From Prevotella sp. BV3P1 (GTDB taxonomy: Bacteria; Bacteroidota; Bacteroidia; Bacteroidales; Bacteroidaceae): DNA of 36,328 nt. The stretch is from NCBI RefSeq assembly GCF_000479005.1, contig NZ_AWXC01000024.1, positions 1 through 36,328 of the forward strand, read 5' to 3'. Shown in pieces: positions 1 through 9,100 of this stretch. How positions within the stretch are numbered: position 1 is the first letter of the stretch; the number at the start of each line of letters is the position of its first letter. The notes under the pieces were generated by a model. The model saw only the letters and a list, made by a program, of their open reading frames with translations, did no database searches and had not been told where the DNA came from. A program made the position numbers and the translations under genes.

Positions 1-450
1 CCTAACTTTATGTTTTTTCGGGAAAGGGTAGGATGGATGCAAAAACATGTACTGATGACCGATGCTTACTTCTGGTATGCCGGGCCGAAAAAGAAAATAG
101 GTTAATCCCGTGAGAACTTCATAAAAATTGACGATCAGGTCGGCACCACTCGCCTGGATATGCTCATGAAAATATCGAATGCTTGACAGGTATTTGGGCG
201 ATTTAAAAATGTTGTAGATGATAGATCGAGTTAGTCCAACCTTCTGGTTTGCTTTTGACGGTAGCAAGTTAGTGGTGAGGAGGCCAAAGACAGGGGCTTG
301 TGTTCAACGAATAAAAAAGGAAGGCACTTCACGAGAATGGCTTCTACCGACCAGAATCTCGGTTACTTCATGGCCACAATCACGCGTTAGTCTGGAAAAT
401 TCCTTAAACAAGAATCCCAATCCTCGAATGAGAATTGGGAAACCTGATGT
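1..450 (-). pseudogene. Decayed glycosyltransferase-like gene, runs off the left edge
   Basis: Read on the minus strand from about 375 to 1, the sequence gives a continuous protein resembling a conserved Bacteroidetes glycosyltransferase family (Glyco_trans_1_3-like). Stretches such as GHEVTEILVGRSHSREVPSF, then VGLTRSIIYN, SGADLIVNFYEVLTGLTYF and IGHQYMFLHPSYPFPKKHK can be read. An in-frame TGA at 306-304 interrupts it where family members continue (FIR-stop-TQAP). It could be a CGA-to-TGA change. The expected N-terminal glycine-rich start (QGEGRGH-like) is not recognisable upstream of 375, so the 5' end is also degraded. The rest of the gene lies outside the window. The family assignment is from memory of conserved stretches, so it is moderately sure. 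The broken state is seen directly. Confidence 0.5.
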
Positions 451-474
451 TTGTTTGGAATAATTTTTTATTAA

Positions 475-765
475 TTAAGCTTCAGCCTCTTTCATTTTTG
501 CAGCGTAAGCTTCTGGTGAGAGAACAGATACTGTACTTTTGTTTTTACGTCCTTTACGGAAATAAACAACACCATCGGTAAGAGCGTATAAAGTGTCATC
601 CTTACCCATGCCAACATTCTCTCCAGGGTTATGCTTAGAACCACGCTGGCGAACAATAACGTTCCCGGCAATAACTTTCTGTCCACCCCAAATCTTGACG
701 CCTAATCTCTGTGAAGCAGATTCACGGCCGTTCTTAGAACTACCTACACCTTTTTTATGTGCCAT
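475..765 (-). CDS. rpmA: 50S ribosomal protein L27
   Basis: Ribosomal protein bL27 sits near the peptidyl-transferase centre of the large subunit. The 96-residue product starts [16 protein letters not shown] and contains [18 protein letters not shown], both hallmarks of bL27. The mature-type N-terminus directly follows Met, without the cleavable extension known in Firmicutes. The length is slightly above the usual 85-90 residues because of a charged C-terminal tail ([11 protein letters not shown]). It lies 20 bases downstream of rplU in the standard L21-L27 operon and shares its promoter. Confidence 0.98.
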   Translation of the reverse strand: MAHKKGVGSSKNGRESASQRLGVKIWGGQKVIAGNVIVRQRGSKHNPGENVGMGKDDTLYALTDGVVYFRKGRKNKSTVSVLSPEAYAAKMKEAEA

Positions 766-785
766 TGTTGAATTCCTCCTAAATT

Positions 786-1103
786 TTAAGCGATTACTTG
801 TTTAACTTCTACTTCAGTGAACTGCTCGCGATGACCATTCTTTTTACGATTGTCTTTGCGGCGCTTCATCTTGAAAACGATGACTTTGTCACCTTTCACA
901 AGAGGGTTCACAACTTCTACTACTACTTTTGCACCTTCTACAGTAGGTGTGCCGACAGTGATAGCTCCTTCATTGTCTACCAGGAGTACCTTGTCAAACT
1001 CAACAGTTTTTCCACTCTCAACATCTTTGATGTGGTGAACAAAAAGCTTTGTTCCTTGTTCAACTTTAAACTGCTGACCGTTAATTTCTACGATTGCGTA
1101 CAT
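786..1103 (-). CDS. rplU: 50S ribosomal protein L21
   Basis: Ribosomal protein bL21 is an early-assembly 23S rRNA-binding protein. The 105-residue product begins [19 protein letters not shown], the typical L21 start, and contains the basic segment [18 protein letters not shown] used to bind rRNA. It is the first gene of the rplU-rpmA operon. The 5' leader from the promoter near 1191-1199 is about 80 bases. Some bacteria autoregulate this operon through a leader RNA, but I could not identify a known leader fold here. Confidence 0.98.
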   Translation of the reverse strand: MYAIVEINGQQFKVEQGTKLFVHHIKDVESGKTVEFDKVLLVDNEGAITVGTPTVEGAKVVVEVVNPLVKGDKVIVFKMKRRKDNRKKNGHREQFTEVEVKQVIA

Positions 1104-1190
1104 TATTATTTATTAATAAACGGTTTTCTTCCGCAAGGCGACTGATATACCTATCTGTACTTATTTTGGCCTTAACGGACTAAATCAGTT

Positions 1191-1199
1191 GCAAAGGTA
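1191..1199 (-). promoter_or_regulatory. Bacteroidetes -7 promoter element of rplU-rpmA
   Basis: On the minus strand the bases read TACCTTTGC, a match to the Bacteroidetes sigma-ABfr -7 consensus TAnnTTTG. It lies about 90 bases upstream of the rplU start. No clear TTTG -33 element is present 19-21 bases further upstream, so only the -7 half is well supported. Confidence 0.6.
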
Positions 1200-1294
1200 C
1201 TCATTTTTTCATTGTAATCCGGTGAAATGGTCAAACTAAACACTAATTTTAAGAGAGATTAACACGAGAACATGTATGGGCGGATTCCATAAGC

Positions 1295-2198
1295 AAGTGC
1301 AAAGTTATACTATTTTTGTTTTAATCATCTCTCTCGGCTTTATAAATCCGTTTTTCTTTCTGGGTCTGTTATTTAATTTTTCCATAATTTCCTTGATGTA
1401 TTTTTTTGATATTCCCCTGAAATCTGTTTTCTTGGGTATATATTGCCTGATAAGTCCGTTCATATTTTCTATACTCCCTTTTCCCAGGAACAGTACGGAT
1501 GGGCAAAATAAACAACCGTCCCTAATTCCCTTGCGATTATCTCGTGGGCAGCAAATTCCGACCCGTTATCAGTGGTTATTGTTCTTATGGGCACAGGTAG
1601 TTCTTTGAGCAAGTTGACAACGGTATGTGCCAGTGGTACGGCTTGCTTTCCCGTGTCGAGTTTTTCCATGAGCATAAAGCTGCTTTTCTTTTCCACCAAC
1701 GTCACGATGGCACCTTTGCCGTCCTTCCCCACGATGGTGTCCATTTCCCAATCGCCCATGGTCTGTCCGCTGGCATCCTCTGGCCTTTGCTCAATGGATA
1801 CCCGATTGGGAATAGGGGGAATTAACATCCTTGGAGGTCTTTCGTGCTTGTTTTCCTCCACGCCTGAGGTGTTTCCTGACATTATCCTTGGTATGCGGAG
1901 AGAGTGCTCCTATCCAATTGTATATGGTAGACTTTGACACCATGATGCCTTCTTCCCTCTCAAGCCATCCGGATACCTGCTCGGGTGACCATTGTTCCGT
2001 ACGGATCAACTCGAAGACGCAGCTACGCACATAAAGCGGTATGCTATGGTTACCGGGATTCCGAGCCTTACGCCGCTTGGCCTTCAGTACGGCCGTACGA
2101 GGGTCATATACTCTTTTGGAGTTGGAATTACGTCGTTTCTCACGTGAAACATTACTTACATTTACGCCGATGATTCCGGCGATATAACTATTGCACTT
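1295..2198 (-). mobile_element. IS30-family insertion sequence relic
   Basis: The element contains a broken IS30-family transposase reading on the minus strand. Possible terminal inverted repeats are AAGTGCAAAGTTATA at 1295-1309 and, inverted, AAGTGCAATAGTTATA at 2183-2198, differing by one base. The right repeat overlaps the codons of the transposase helix-turn-helix, so the 5' end of the element is probably deleted and this pairing may be partly fortuitous. No convincing target-site duplication was seen. It inserted between the rplU promoter region and the C69 dipeptidase gene. Confidence 0.65.
1305..2198 (-). pseudogene. IS30-family transposase, two frameshifts and missing N-terminus
   Basis: Three reading frames together give most of an IS30 transposase. 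The first (about 2198-1820) encodes a helix-turn-helix piece YIAGIIGVNVSNVSRE and then EQWSPEQVSGWLEREEG. The second (about 1830-1475) carries the DDE integrase core: GDWEMDTIVGKDGKGAIVTL with the first Asp, and TTDNGSEFAAHE with the second Asp. The third (about 1473-1305) is the C-terminal part SIENMNGLIRQYIPKKTDF ending in KTKIV. The first break lies at the five-G run 1815-1819. The second is at 1475-1477, where one missing G turns WEKGSIEN into WEKGV-stop. The N-terminal 30-40 residues are absent. The gene cannot make an intact transposase. Confidence 0.85.
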
Positions 2199-2388
2199 CT
2201 AATTGGAATTAGCGATGATGTAACTATTCAGCAATATTGTTCATGACAAATTCTGTCTCAGCACTAACATCAAATATTTTTCTTACCTTTGTGCTTATAT
2301 TAAACAGCTCTTTTGCATTTATCATAATACAGGTTATGTACAAAAAGAGAGAATGTTTCATAAACCCCATGACTGCGTAAGTGCAGTG

Positions 2389-4092
2389 TCAGTTTTCTTC
2401 TTTAACCAAATATTTATTTCCAGTGCGAGTGACAAGTTCCTTTGCAAATGATTTTGGAAAGCCGGGACGTTTGACTTTAGCTCCGAGTCCTGTCTTTGTT
2501 TTTAAGAATTTTCCGTTTTTTTCTGGCTTTATTGTCATGTCGTTGTATTTCACAATCAAATGTATTGCAAGTTGCTTCCATCGCCCAAGCATCTCTTGCG
2601 CTTTTTTGTTGGAATAATCATTAAGATAATTAATTGCATCAAGTTTGTTGGAGTTATATCGTCTTTGAGCTTCAGCTTCAATTTCTTGTTGATTGTTAAA
2701 ATACGATGATTCCAAAGAATCACGGACTGTTTGAAGGTCTCCAAACATCTGATAATATCGCGGATAAACCATGTTGCTAACCCAATTACAAACCCAAAAC
2801 GCATTTTTATCTGAGAATGTAACAGCATCTGCACCTGGTGTGTTGTAACACTCTGGTTGTGTTGTATTTCCGCAATAGATAGGAGTATATGCAACCATGT
2901 TTCCATCATCATTGCCAAACCAAAGAAGTCCACCAATTTCACGTGGCAACCAGTTTCTCATCTGGCTGACATAGGAGAATGCAGATTGTTGAGTAGACGT
3001 AGGCCTTTCATTAAAATACTGTTTGTCACCAACTTTATACATCAACGGTGTGGGCCGGTATGGCATCTGCCAAATCCCCCCACCAATGTCAACACTGTCC
3101 AAAGCAAGCGGCGTACCTTCGTAATGATCACGCATGCATTTTTGGATGTCTTGCACGCTAACTTTCTTCTTTGGATAAATCCACAGTGGCATGTCTTCTG
3201 CATTTGGATCTTTGCCCATTGCCCATGGCAAATAGCGAGTCATATCTTGGAAATGATTGAAGAAACTCCATACGCGAGCATCACAGAATCTTCTGCCAGA
3301 AAAGTCAGGCTTCGCATAAGTATCTTTCCAAGAAAAGTCAGCATCTTTTCCTGAATACCAACCTTTTTCCCTTGCAAATTTAACAACGTCTTTCGCATAC
3401 ATGACGTTCTTCTTATCCTTCATGTTGAACTTCGAGATGCGACTTTGGTTTGCATGTCCACATATAGCGTCATCAGGAATACGCATGGCTACCCATACGG
3501 TGCCTTTACTACCAGGCCCCTTCCCCATCATTTCCATGATCCAAGCTTCATTGGGATCACAAATGGTAAAAGTCTCTCCTTCACTGTTATATCCATATTG
3601 ATTGGTCAAAGTGGTCATCACCTTGATTGCTTCCCGTGCTGTTTTTGATCGTTGCAACGCGATGTATATCAGTGAACCATAGTCGATTATGCCAGTTGAA
3701 TCAACCATTTCTTCCCTTCCACCATAAGTGGTTTCTCCAATTGTTACTTGATATTCATTGATGTTGCCAATGACGTTATAGGTTTCAGCTGCTTCTGGAA
3801 TTTGGCCATGATACTCGTTATTATCCCAATCGTAGATATCACGCATCGTGCCAGGTTGATGTTTGCCTGCGGGGAAATGGCACAAGCCAATAAACAACCC
3901 ATAATCATCTGCGTTGTAAGAACATATAACTGAGCCATCTGCAGAGGCCTTCTTTCCCACAATAAAGTTCGTACAGGCCAAAATGTTCTGCAGGTTGAAG
4001 ATAAGTGCACAAACTATCGTGAAAAATACTTTCGTACATAGCGAATTAACGTTATGATCACTCTTGGAAAAAATAAATCTCATCATAATCAT
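2389..4092 (-). CDS. Secreted C69-family dipeptidase
   Basis: This is a peptidase family C69 (PepD/acyl-aminoacyl dipeptidase) Ntn hydrolase that cleaves short peptides, probably in the periplasm. A hydrophobic signal segment (about residues 20-38) runs into LACTNFIVGKKASADGSV. Cys40 would become the N-terminal nucleophile after cleavage, and the TNFIVGKKASADGS stretch is the family hallmark. Further family features are the YGGREEMVDSTGIIDYGSL stretch and GHANQSRI. Its 567 residues fit the Bacteroidetes C69 enzymes. Several Met codons are possible at the start (residues 1, 3 and 4), and ATG at 4083 also fits. It is the last gene of the ileS operon, 29 bases after the DUF4296 gene. Confidence 0.93.
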   Translation of the reverse strand: MIMMRFIFSKSDHNVNSLCTKVFFTIVCALIFNLQNILACTNFIVGKKASADGSVICSYNADDYGLFIGLCHFPAGKHQPGTMRDIYDWDNNEYHGQIPEAAETYNVIGNINEYQVTIGETTYGGREEMVDSTGIIDYGSLIYIALQRSKTAREAIKVMTTLTNQYGYNSEGETFTICDPNEAWIMEMMGKGPGSKGTVWVAMRIPDDAICGHANQSRISKFNMKDKKNVMYAKDVVKFAREKGWYSGKDADFSWKDTYAKPDFSGRRFCDARVWSFFNHFQDMTRYLPWAMGKDPNAEDMPLWIYPKKKVSVQDIQKCMRDHYEGTPLALDSVDIGGGIWQMPYRPTPLMYKVGDKQYFNERPTSTQQSAFSYVSQMRNWLPREIGGLLWFGNDDGNMVAYTPIYCGNTTQPECYNTPGADAVTFSDKNAFWVCNWVSNMVYPRYYQMFGDLQTVRDSLESSYFNNQQEIEAEAQRRYNSNKLDAINYLNDYSNKKAQEMLGRWKQLAIHLIVKYNDMTIKPEKNGKFLKTKTGLGAKVKRPGFPKSFAKELVTRTGNKYLVKEEN

Positions 4093-4121
4093 ATATGGTA
4101 TAATAGTGTTTATAAAAAAGC

Positions 4122-5072
4122 CTATCTTATTGTAGCTGATGCTGGTACTTTTTCATTGACATTTTGCATTCTTTGTGATGATGCCGATGTTGGAAGCGAC
4201 GATTTCAGCGAATCATTTTCGCCTTTGTGTCTCGTGTCAGAAGAAGTAGAGTCAGCAGGTGCTTCTCCTGTGCGCTTCGGTTTCGGTGCATGGATTCTAA
4301 TCAAACTGATGTTTGAGATTATCATAAGCTTAAACGTTGTGCTATATGCATCAGACGAATTTCCTTTATTAAGTATGAAATATCCCTTGATTTCCTTAAT
4401 ACCAACGTGCTTATCATCTGATATCTGAAGCGTATAATGATTTGGTGTTGATACATATACATGTTGTGAACTGACGCTGTCATTATTGAACTTGACAGAC
4501 AACATCGCTACAGCTTCTCGTGAACCATCTTGATAAATAAACTGTGTATCAAAGTTCAGCCATAAATTGTCACCAGCCTTATAGGTTGTATCAGTCTTCA
4601 ATGTGAAGGAACTCAGATTAAAAGGTCTGTAGGGAGAAAACACTATCGATCGTTCTCCCATCCACACATTAGTTGTATCTCCATTCGCTGAATTTAAGCT
4701 ATATTGATTAATCTCACTTGCAGATGCTCCCAGTGCCAGTGCTTCCTTGCTCAGCCTTGTTGAGAGAGATTCATATATTTTCTGTAGCAATCTTGTGTGC
4801 CTTGTGTAGTAAACCATCGAACTATCAAACTCAGCTTCTGACACACCATTCTTTTTCAATACAGCGGTTTTGTAGGCAATCATGGTAGTTGCTTCGCCGC
4901 TATTCGATTGATACATGGCATCGGCAATGTGGTAATCGTACAAGATATCTTCCATTTTGTCTGGCTGAATGTAACGGTCAGGCACAGAGGGAGTACACGA
5001 AACCATTGCCAGCAAGAAGAAAGCAAAGAGCAAATAATATTTAGACGATTGATCACTCATGTGATTCTTCAT
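4122..5072 (-). CDS. DUF4296-domain lipoprotein
   Basis: This is a Bacteroidetes-specific lipoprotein of unknown function. A short signal peptide ends in a lipobox AMVSC (Cys26 from the first Met). The N-terminal DUF4296 region follows, with PDKMEDILYDYHIADAMYQS and EFDSSMVYYTRHTRLLQKIY. The middle has a beta-rich stretch, and the C-terminus is a low-complexity, Ser/Thr/Lys-rich tail from about residue 265. The 5' end overlaps the last 20 bases of lspA. A second in-frame ATG at 5060 is an equally good start and shortens the overlap. Pairing with lspA is fitting, since signal peptidase II would mature this protein. Confidence 0.9.
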   Translation of the reverse strand: MKNHMSDQSSKYYLLFAFFLLAMVSCTPSVPDRYIQPDKMEDILYDYHIADAMYQSNSGEATTMIAYKTAVLKKNGVSEAEFDSSMVYYTRHTRLLQKIYESLSTRLSKEALALGASASEINQYSLNSANGDTTNVWMGERSIVFSPYRPFNLSSFTLKTDTTYKAGDNLWLNFDTQFIYQDGSREAVAMLSVKFNNDSVSSQHVYVSTPNHYTLQISDDKHVGIKEIKGYFILNKGNSSDAYSTTFKLMIISNISLIRIHAPKPKRTGEAPADSTSSDTRHKGENDSLKSSLPTSASSQRMQNVNEKVPASATIR

Positions 5073-5709
5073 TTTGGTCCTCTCCCTTCATGGTAGTTCC
5101 TAGGTGTTCCAATTCTTTCCGGTAGAAAAGCAGCAAAAGAACTACGCCGACACTGATGCATGCATCTGCAAAATTGAATATGGGTGAGAAGAAGATAAAC
5201 TCTTTCCCACCAAATTGTGGCATCCATTGTGGCCATGTCGTTTCTATGATGGGGAAATAAAACATGTCCACCACCTTACCATGTAGAAATGTTGCATAGC
5301 CTGAACCGAAAGGCACAAACTCTGCGATGTCATAAGGTGTGGATGGAGAGAATATCAAGCCATACAACATAGAGTCGATGATATTCCCCATCGCACCAGC
5401 AAGAATCATAGATAGACAGATGATGTAACCTTTTGGTTGTGGACGCTTCACCAATTTATACACATAGTACGAAATCACCGAGATGGCTACTAACCTGAAA
5501 AGGCTCAACGTCAGTTTGTTGAAAAAGGTCATACCGTATGCCATTCCATTATTCTCGATGAACCGGATGTAGAACCAATCTGCTATGTGAATAGAGTCAT
5601 CCAAGGCCATGTGGGTCTTGACCAAAATCTTGATAATCTGATCTATCACCAAAATGGCCACAACTATGATTATCGCTAATTTTCCGTCTGTTATATATCT
5701 CTTCATCAA
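5053..5709 (-). CDS. lspA: Lipoprotein signal peptidase (signal peptidase II)
   Basis: LspA is an inner-membrane aspartyl protease that removes signal peptides from diacylglyceryl-modified prolipoproteins. Four hydrophobic segments are visible (about residues 10-31, 64-85, 93-117 and 178-197). The conserved motifs are ENNGMAYGM at 52-60, AGAMGNIIDSM with catalytic Asp112, and FNFADACISVGV with catalytic Asp182. The protein has 218 residues against about 165 in E. coli. The extra length lies mainly in the periplasmic loop at about 120-175, as in other Bacteroidetes. It lies between the DksA-like gene and the DUF4296 gene in the ileS operon. Confidence 0.97.
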   Translation of the reverse strand: MMKRYITDGKLAIIIVVAILVIDQIIKILVKTHMALDDSIHIADWFYIRFIENNGMAYGMTFFNKLTLSLFRLVAISVISYYVYKLVKRPQPKGYIICLSMILAGAMGNIIDSMLYGLIFSPSTPYDIAEFVPFGSGYATFLHGKVVDMFYFPIIETTWPQWMPQFGGKEFIFFSPIFNFADACISVGVVLLLLFYRKELEHLGTTMKGEDQNEESHE

Positions 5710-5743
5710 CTTCTGATTACGATACTTAGAATGTCAGCCTGCA

Positions 5744-6124
5744 TTAATGGTTTCGTGCTTTCTTTGATGCCACACTCAAAGTGGCATGTGGCACAGCTTT
5801 CAATCTTTCTTTCGGAATCAATTCACCCGTCATCCGATCAATACCGTACGTTTTGTTGTTGATTCGCACCAATGCTGCTTCCAAACCTTGGATGAACTTC
5901 TGCTGTCGGTTAGCCATCTGTACCAGCTCTTCCTTGGTTTGTGTGGCACTACCCTCTTCAAGAGCCTTATACGTAGGTGACGTATCATCGATGTCATTAC
6001 CGTCAGAATTCATGATTTGTTTCATCATGCTTGTATAATCTCTGCGGGCCAGACTCAATTTTTCATGTATGATAGCGCGAAACTCTTCCAGTTCTTCATC
6101 GCTATATCTTTTCTTTTCTTCCAT
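5744..6124 (-). CDS. TraR/DksA-family regulator lacking the zinc cysteines
   Basis: This is a small DksA/TraR-like protein, a family that binds the RNA polymerase secondary channel. The 126-residue product (from the ATG at 6124; an in-frame ATG at 6139 adds five residues) has an N-terminal coiled-coil-like region with YSDEELEEFRAIIHEKL. The C-terminal globular part is YGIDRMTGELIPKERLKAVP. In classical DksA this part holds a four-cysteine zinc finger, but all four positions are non-Cys here (IDRM-T, SVAS). Bacteroidetes homologues in the ileS-lspA operon commonly have partial loss of these cysteines. Function in transcription is inferred from family only. Confidence 0.88.
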   Translation of the reverse strand: MEEKKRYSDEELEEFRAIIHEKLSLARRDYTSMMKQIMNSDGNDIDDTSPTYKALEEGSATQTKEELVQMANRQQKFIQGLEAALVRINNKTYGIDRMTGELIPKERLKAVPHATLSVASKKARNH

Positions 6125-6195
6125 ATAAAATGAATTCAAACGTACAGCCAGAAACTTACAAACCTGCGCTCCTTACCGTACTTGTTGTTATGAAA

Positions 6196-9100
6196 CTATA
6201 CTTTTTTTACTAAAATATGAAGTTTGAAATCGTCAAAGTCAACCTCTACCCCATCATTTGGTTCAACGACCACGTTGTCTGCCAATACCTGACTTTTGAT
6301 GTAATCGCTAAATGCCTGTATGGCATCATCAGTATGCTCACAGGGAGAAACAGTCACGTTAACTCGGTCGGTAATCTCAAAATCACTTTCCTTGCGTAGA
6401 TTCTGAATACGATTGATGAGTTCTCTTGCCATGCCTTCTTTCTTCAGGTCATCCGTCAATTCAACCTCCAAGGCCACGGTGAGATTGCCCTCGTTGGACA
6501 CCAACCAGCCTGGAATATCCTCGTTGACGATTTCAACGTCATCTCTTTCAACCGTTACTTCCTCACCGTCAACGGTAAAGCTGATGCTGCCGTCATGCTC
6601 CAAAGATGCGATTTGCTCTTGGGTAACATTGTTCATAAAGTTAGCAACCCCCTTCATAAGCTTTCCAAACTTCTTGCCCATGGTTCTGAAGTTACACTTT
6701 ACTTTCTTCACCAGCAAACCTTCACCTTCCATAAAGTTCAATTCCTTTACGTTGACCTCTCGCTTAATCAAATCTGCCATCGCATTGATTCGGCGTTTTT
6801 GTTCGTCATCGATGGCAGGAATCATAATCTGCATCAATGGTTGACGTACCTTAATGTTCACTTTGCGACGCAACGCCAACACCATGCTTGTGACTTTCTG
6901 TGCCAAGTCCATGCGTGCTTCCAGGTCTTCATTGACCAATTGTTCATCTGCAACAGGAAAACGTTCCAAGTGCACACTCTCCGCTTTGCCTCCCAAATCA
7001 AGATATAACTGGTCGGCGTAGAACGGAGCGAACGGAGCCAGCAACTTGCTGACGGTCATCAAACAGGTATACAGGGTATGGTATGCTGAACGTTTGTCGG
7101 CACTCATCTCTTTTCCCCAGAAACGTTTTCTGTTGAGACGAACATACCAGTTGCTTAGGTCGTCATTGACAAAACTATCAATCATTCTGCCTGCACGAGT
7201 AGGGTCATACCCGTTCAATGCGGTCTCAACGTTTTTAATCAAGGAGTTGAGTTTCGAAATAATCCATAAGTCAATCTCGGGTGCTTGATCCTTGTTTGAC
7301 TGTGTCGTGACTGGATCAAAACCATCCACGTTGGCATACAAAGCGAAGAATGAATAAGTATTATATAAGGTACCGAAGAATTTGCGACGCACCTCGTCAA
7401 CACCTTCTTCATCAAACTTCAAGTTATCCCATGGGGCCGAGTTGGTCATCATGTAAAAACGAACGGCATCAGCTCCATACTTCTCAATCATGTCGAATGG
7501 ATTCTTGACATTGCCCAGGTGCTTACTCATTTTGTTGCCCTTGGCATCGAGAACCAATCCTGTAGAGATAACATTTTTGAACGCCACTGAATCGAAGACC
7601 ATCGTTGCAATGGCGTGCAGGGTAAAGAACCAGCCACGCGTCTGATCCACGCCTTCATTGATAAAGTCGGCTGGGAAGAATGCGGGCGGAATAGGCGTGC
7701 CATGATATGCACTTTCAACCATAGCCTTACGGGCGTCTTCTCCGGTCACTACCCTATCCTGCGCATCACGCATGGTTTTGCCCTCGGCCATGTCGCCTTC
7801 AAATGGATAATGCTGTTGCGCGTAGGGCATCGAACCACTGTCAAACCAAACATCAATCAAGTCGCTTTCACGATACATGGGCTGCCCCTGTTCGTTTACC
7901 AACACGATGTTGTCCACGTATGGGCGGTGCAAGTCTATCTTGTCATAATTGGCTTGCGAATAGTCACCGGGTACAAATCCTCGATCCTTCAACGGGTTCG
8001 ACTTCATGTAACCGGCTGCCACGCTCTTTTCCAGCTCATCGTATAGTTCGGCCAAGCTGCCAATGCATTTCTCGCCTTTGTTCTCATCGCGCCATATTGG
8101 TAAGGGTGTTCCCCAGAAACGACTGCGACTTAGGTTCCAGTCATTCAAGTTTTCAAGCCAATTGCCAAAACGTCCCGACCCCGTTGACTCTGGTTGCCAG
8201 TTGATGGTGTTGTTCAGTTCTACCATCCGCTCTTTCTTGGCCGTGTCCTTGATGAACCAGCTATCCAGCGGATAGTACAAGATGGGCTTGTCTGTTCTCC
8301 AGCAGTGTGGATAGCTGTGTACGTGTTTCTCTATTCTGAATGCCGTCCCTTCCATCTTCATCTCCATGACCATGATGACGTTCAGGTCTTCGGCTTTTTC
8401 TGAAGCTTCCACATCCCACACCCCCTTGGGATTGAACTTGGGATCATACGAGTTCTTCACATAATCGCCGGCATGATGTGCATACGCTTCTACGGCCACA
8501 CATTTTTCCACGAAGTTTGCATCAAGTTCTTCTACAAGATAATACTTTCCTTGCAGGTCAACCATGGGGCGAGTATCGCCTTTCTTGTTGATTAAATACA
8601 AACCTGGTATCCGCGCGTCCTTAGCCACCTTGGCATCATCAGCACCGAAGGTTGGTGCAATGTGCACAATGCCTGTACCATCGTCTGTAGTAACGTAGTC
8701 GCCAAGAATCACTCTAAAGGCTTCACTCGCCATCTCTACAAACTGGTCTTTACCATTTTCGCCCAGGAACACTTTCTCGGGATGTGACTTTGCATATTGC
8801 TGAACAAACGGTGCCGCATTGACGTCCACTTTCTCAGCAGGTTTCACCCATGGCATCAGTTGCTCGTAACGCAAGCCCTCAAGGTCACTTCCTTTATAAT
8901 GGCGTAACACTTGATAAGGAACTACCTTCTCACCTTTATTATATGTGGGCATTTCATCACCTGGAGCCACCTGTCCTTTCGCCGGTAAGTAGGCATTCAA
9001 ACGATCGGCTGCTATGATGATGTTGATTTTCTCTGCCGTGTAAGGATTGTAAGTTCGTACCGAGACATAATCAAACTTTGGCCCTACGCAGAGTGCCGTA

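Noticed and set aside
218..463. Plus-strand 81-residue frame
   Set aside because: It is the antisense of the glycosyltransferase-like remnant and has no family features or promoter.
1469..1882. Programmed frameshifting in the IS30 transposase
   Set aside because: IS30 transposases are normally one frame. There are two breaks plus a missing N-terminus and no slippery heptamer, which points to decay.
2284..2291. Plus-strand TACCTTTG promoter element
   Set aside because: No -33 element and no plus-strand gene downstream. It may be a leftover of sequence removed with the IS30 insertion.
4054..4428. Plus-strand 124-residue frame
   Set aside because: It lies antisense to the C-terminal part of the DUF4296 gene, whose assignment is well supported.
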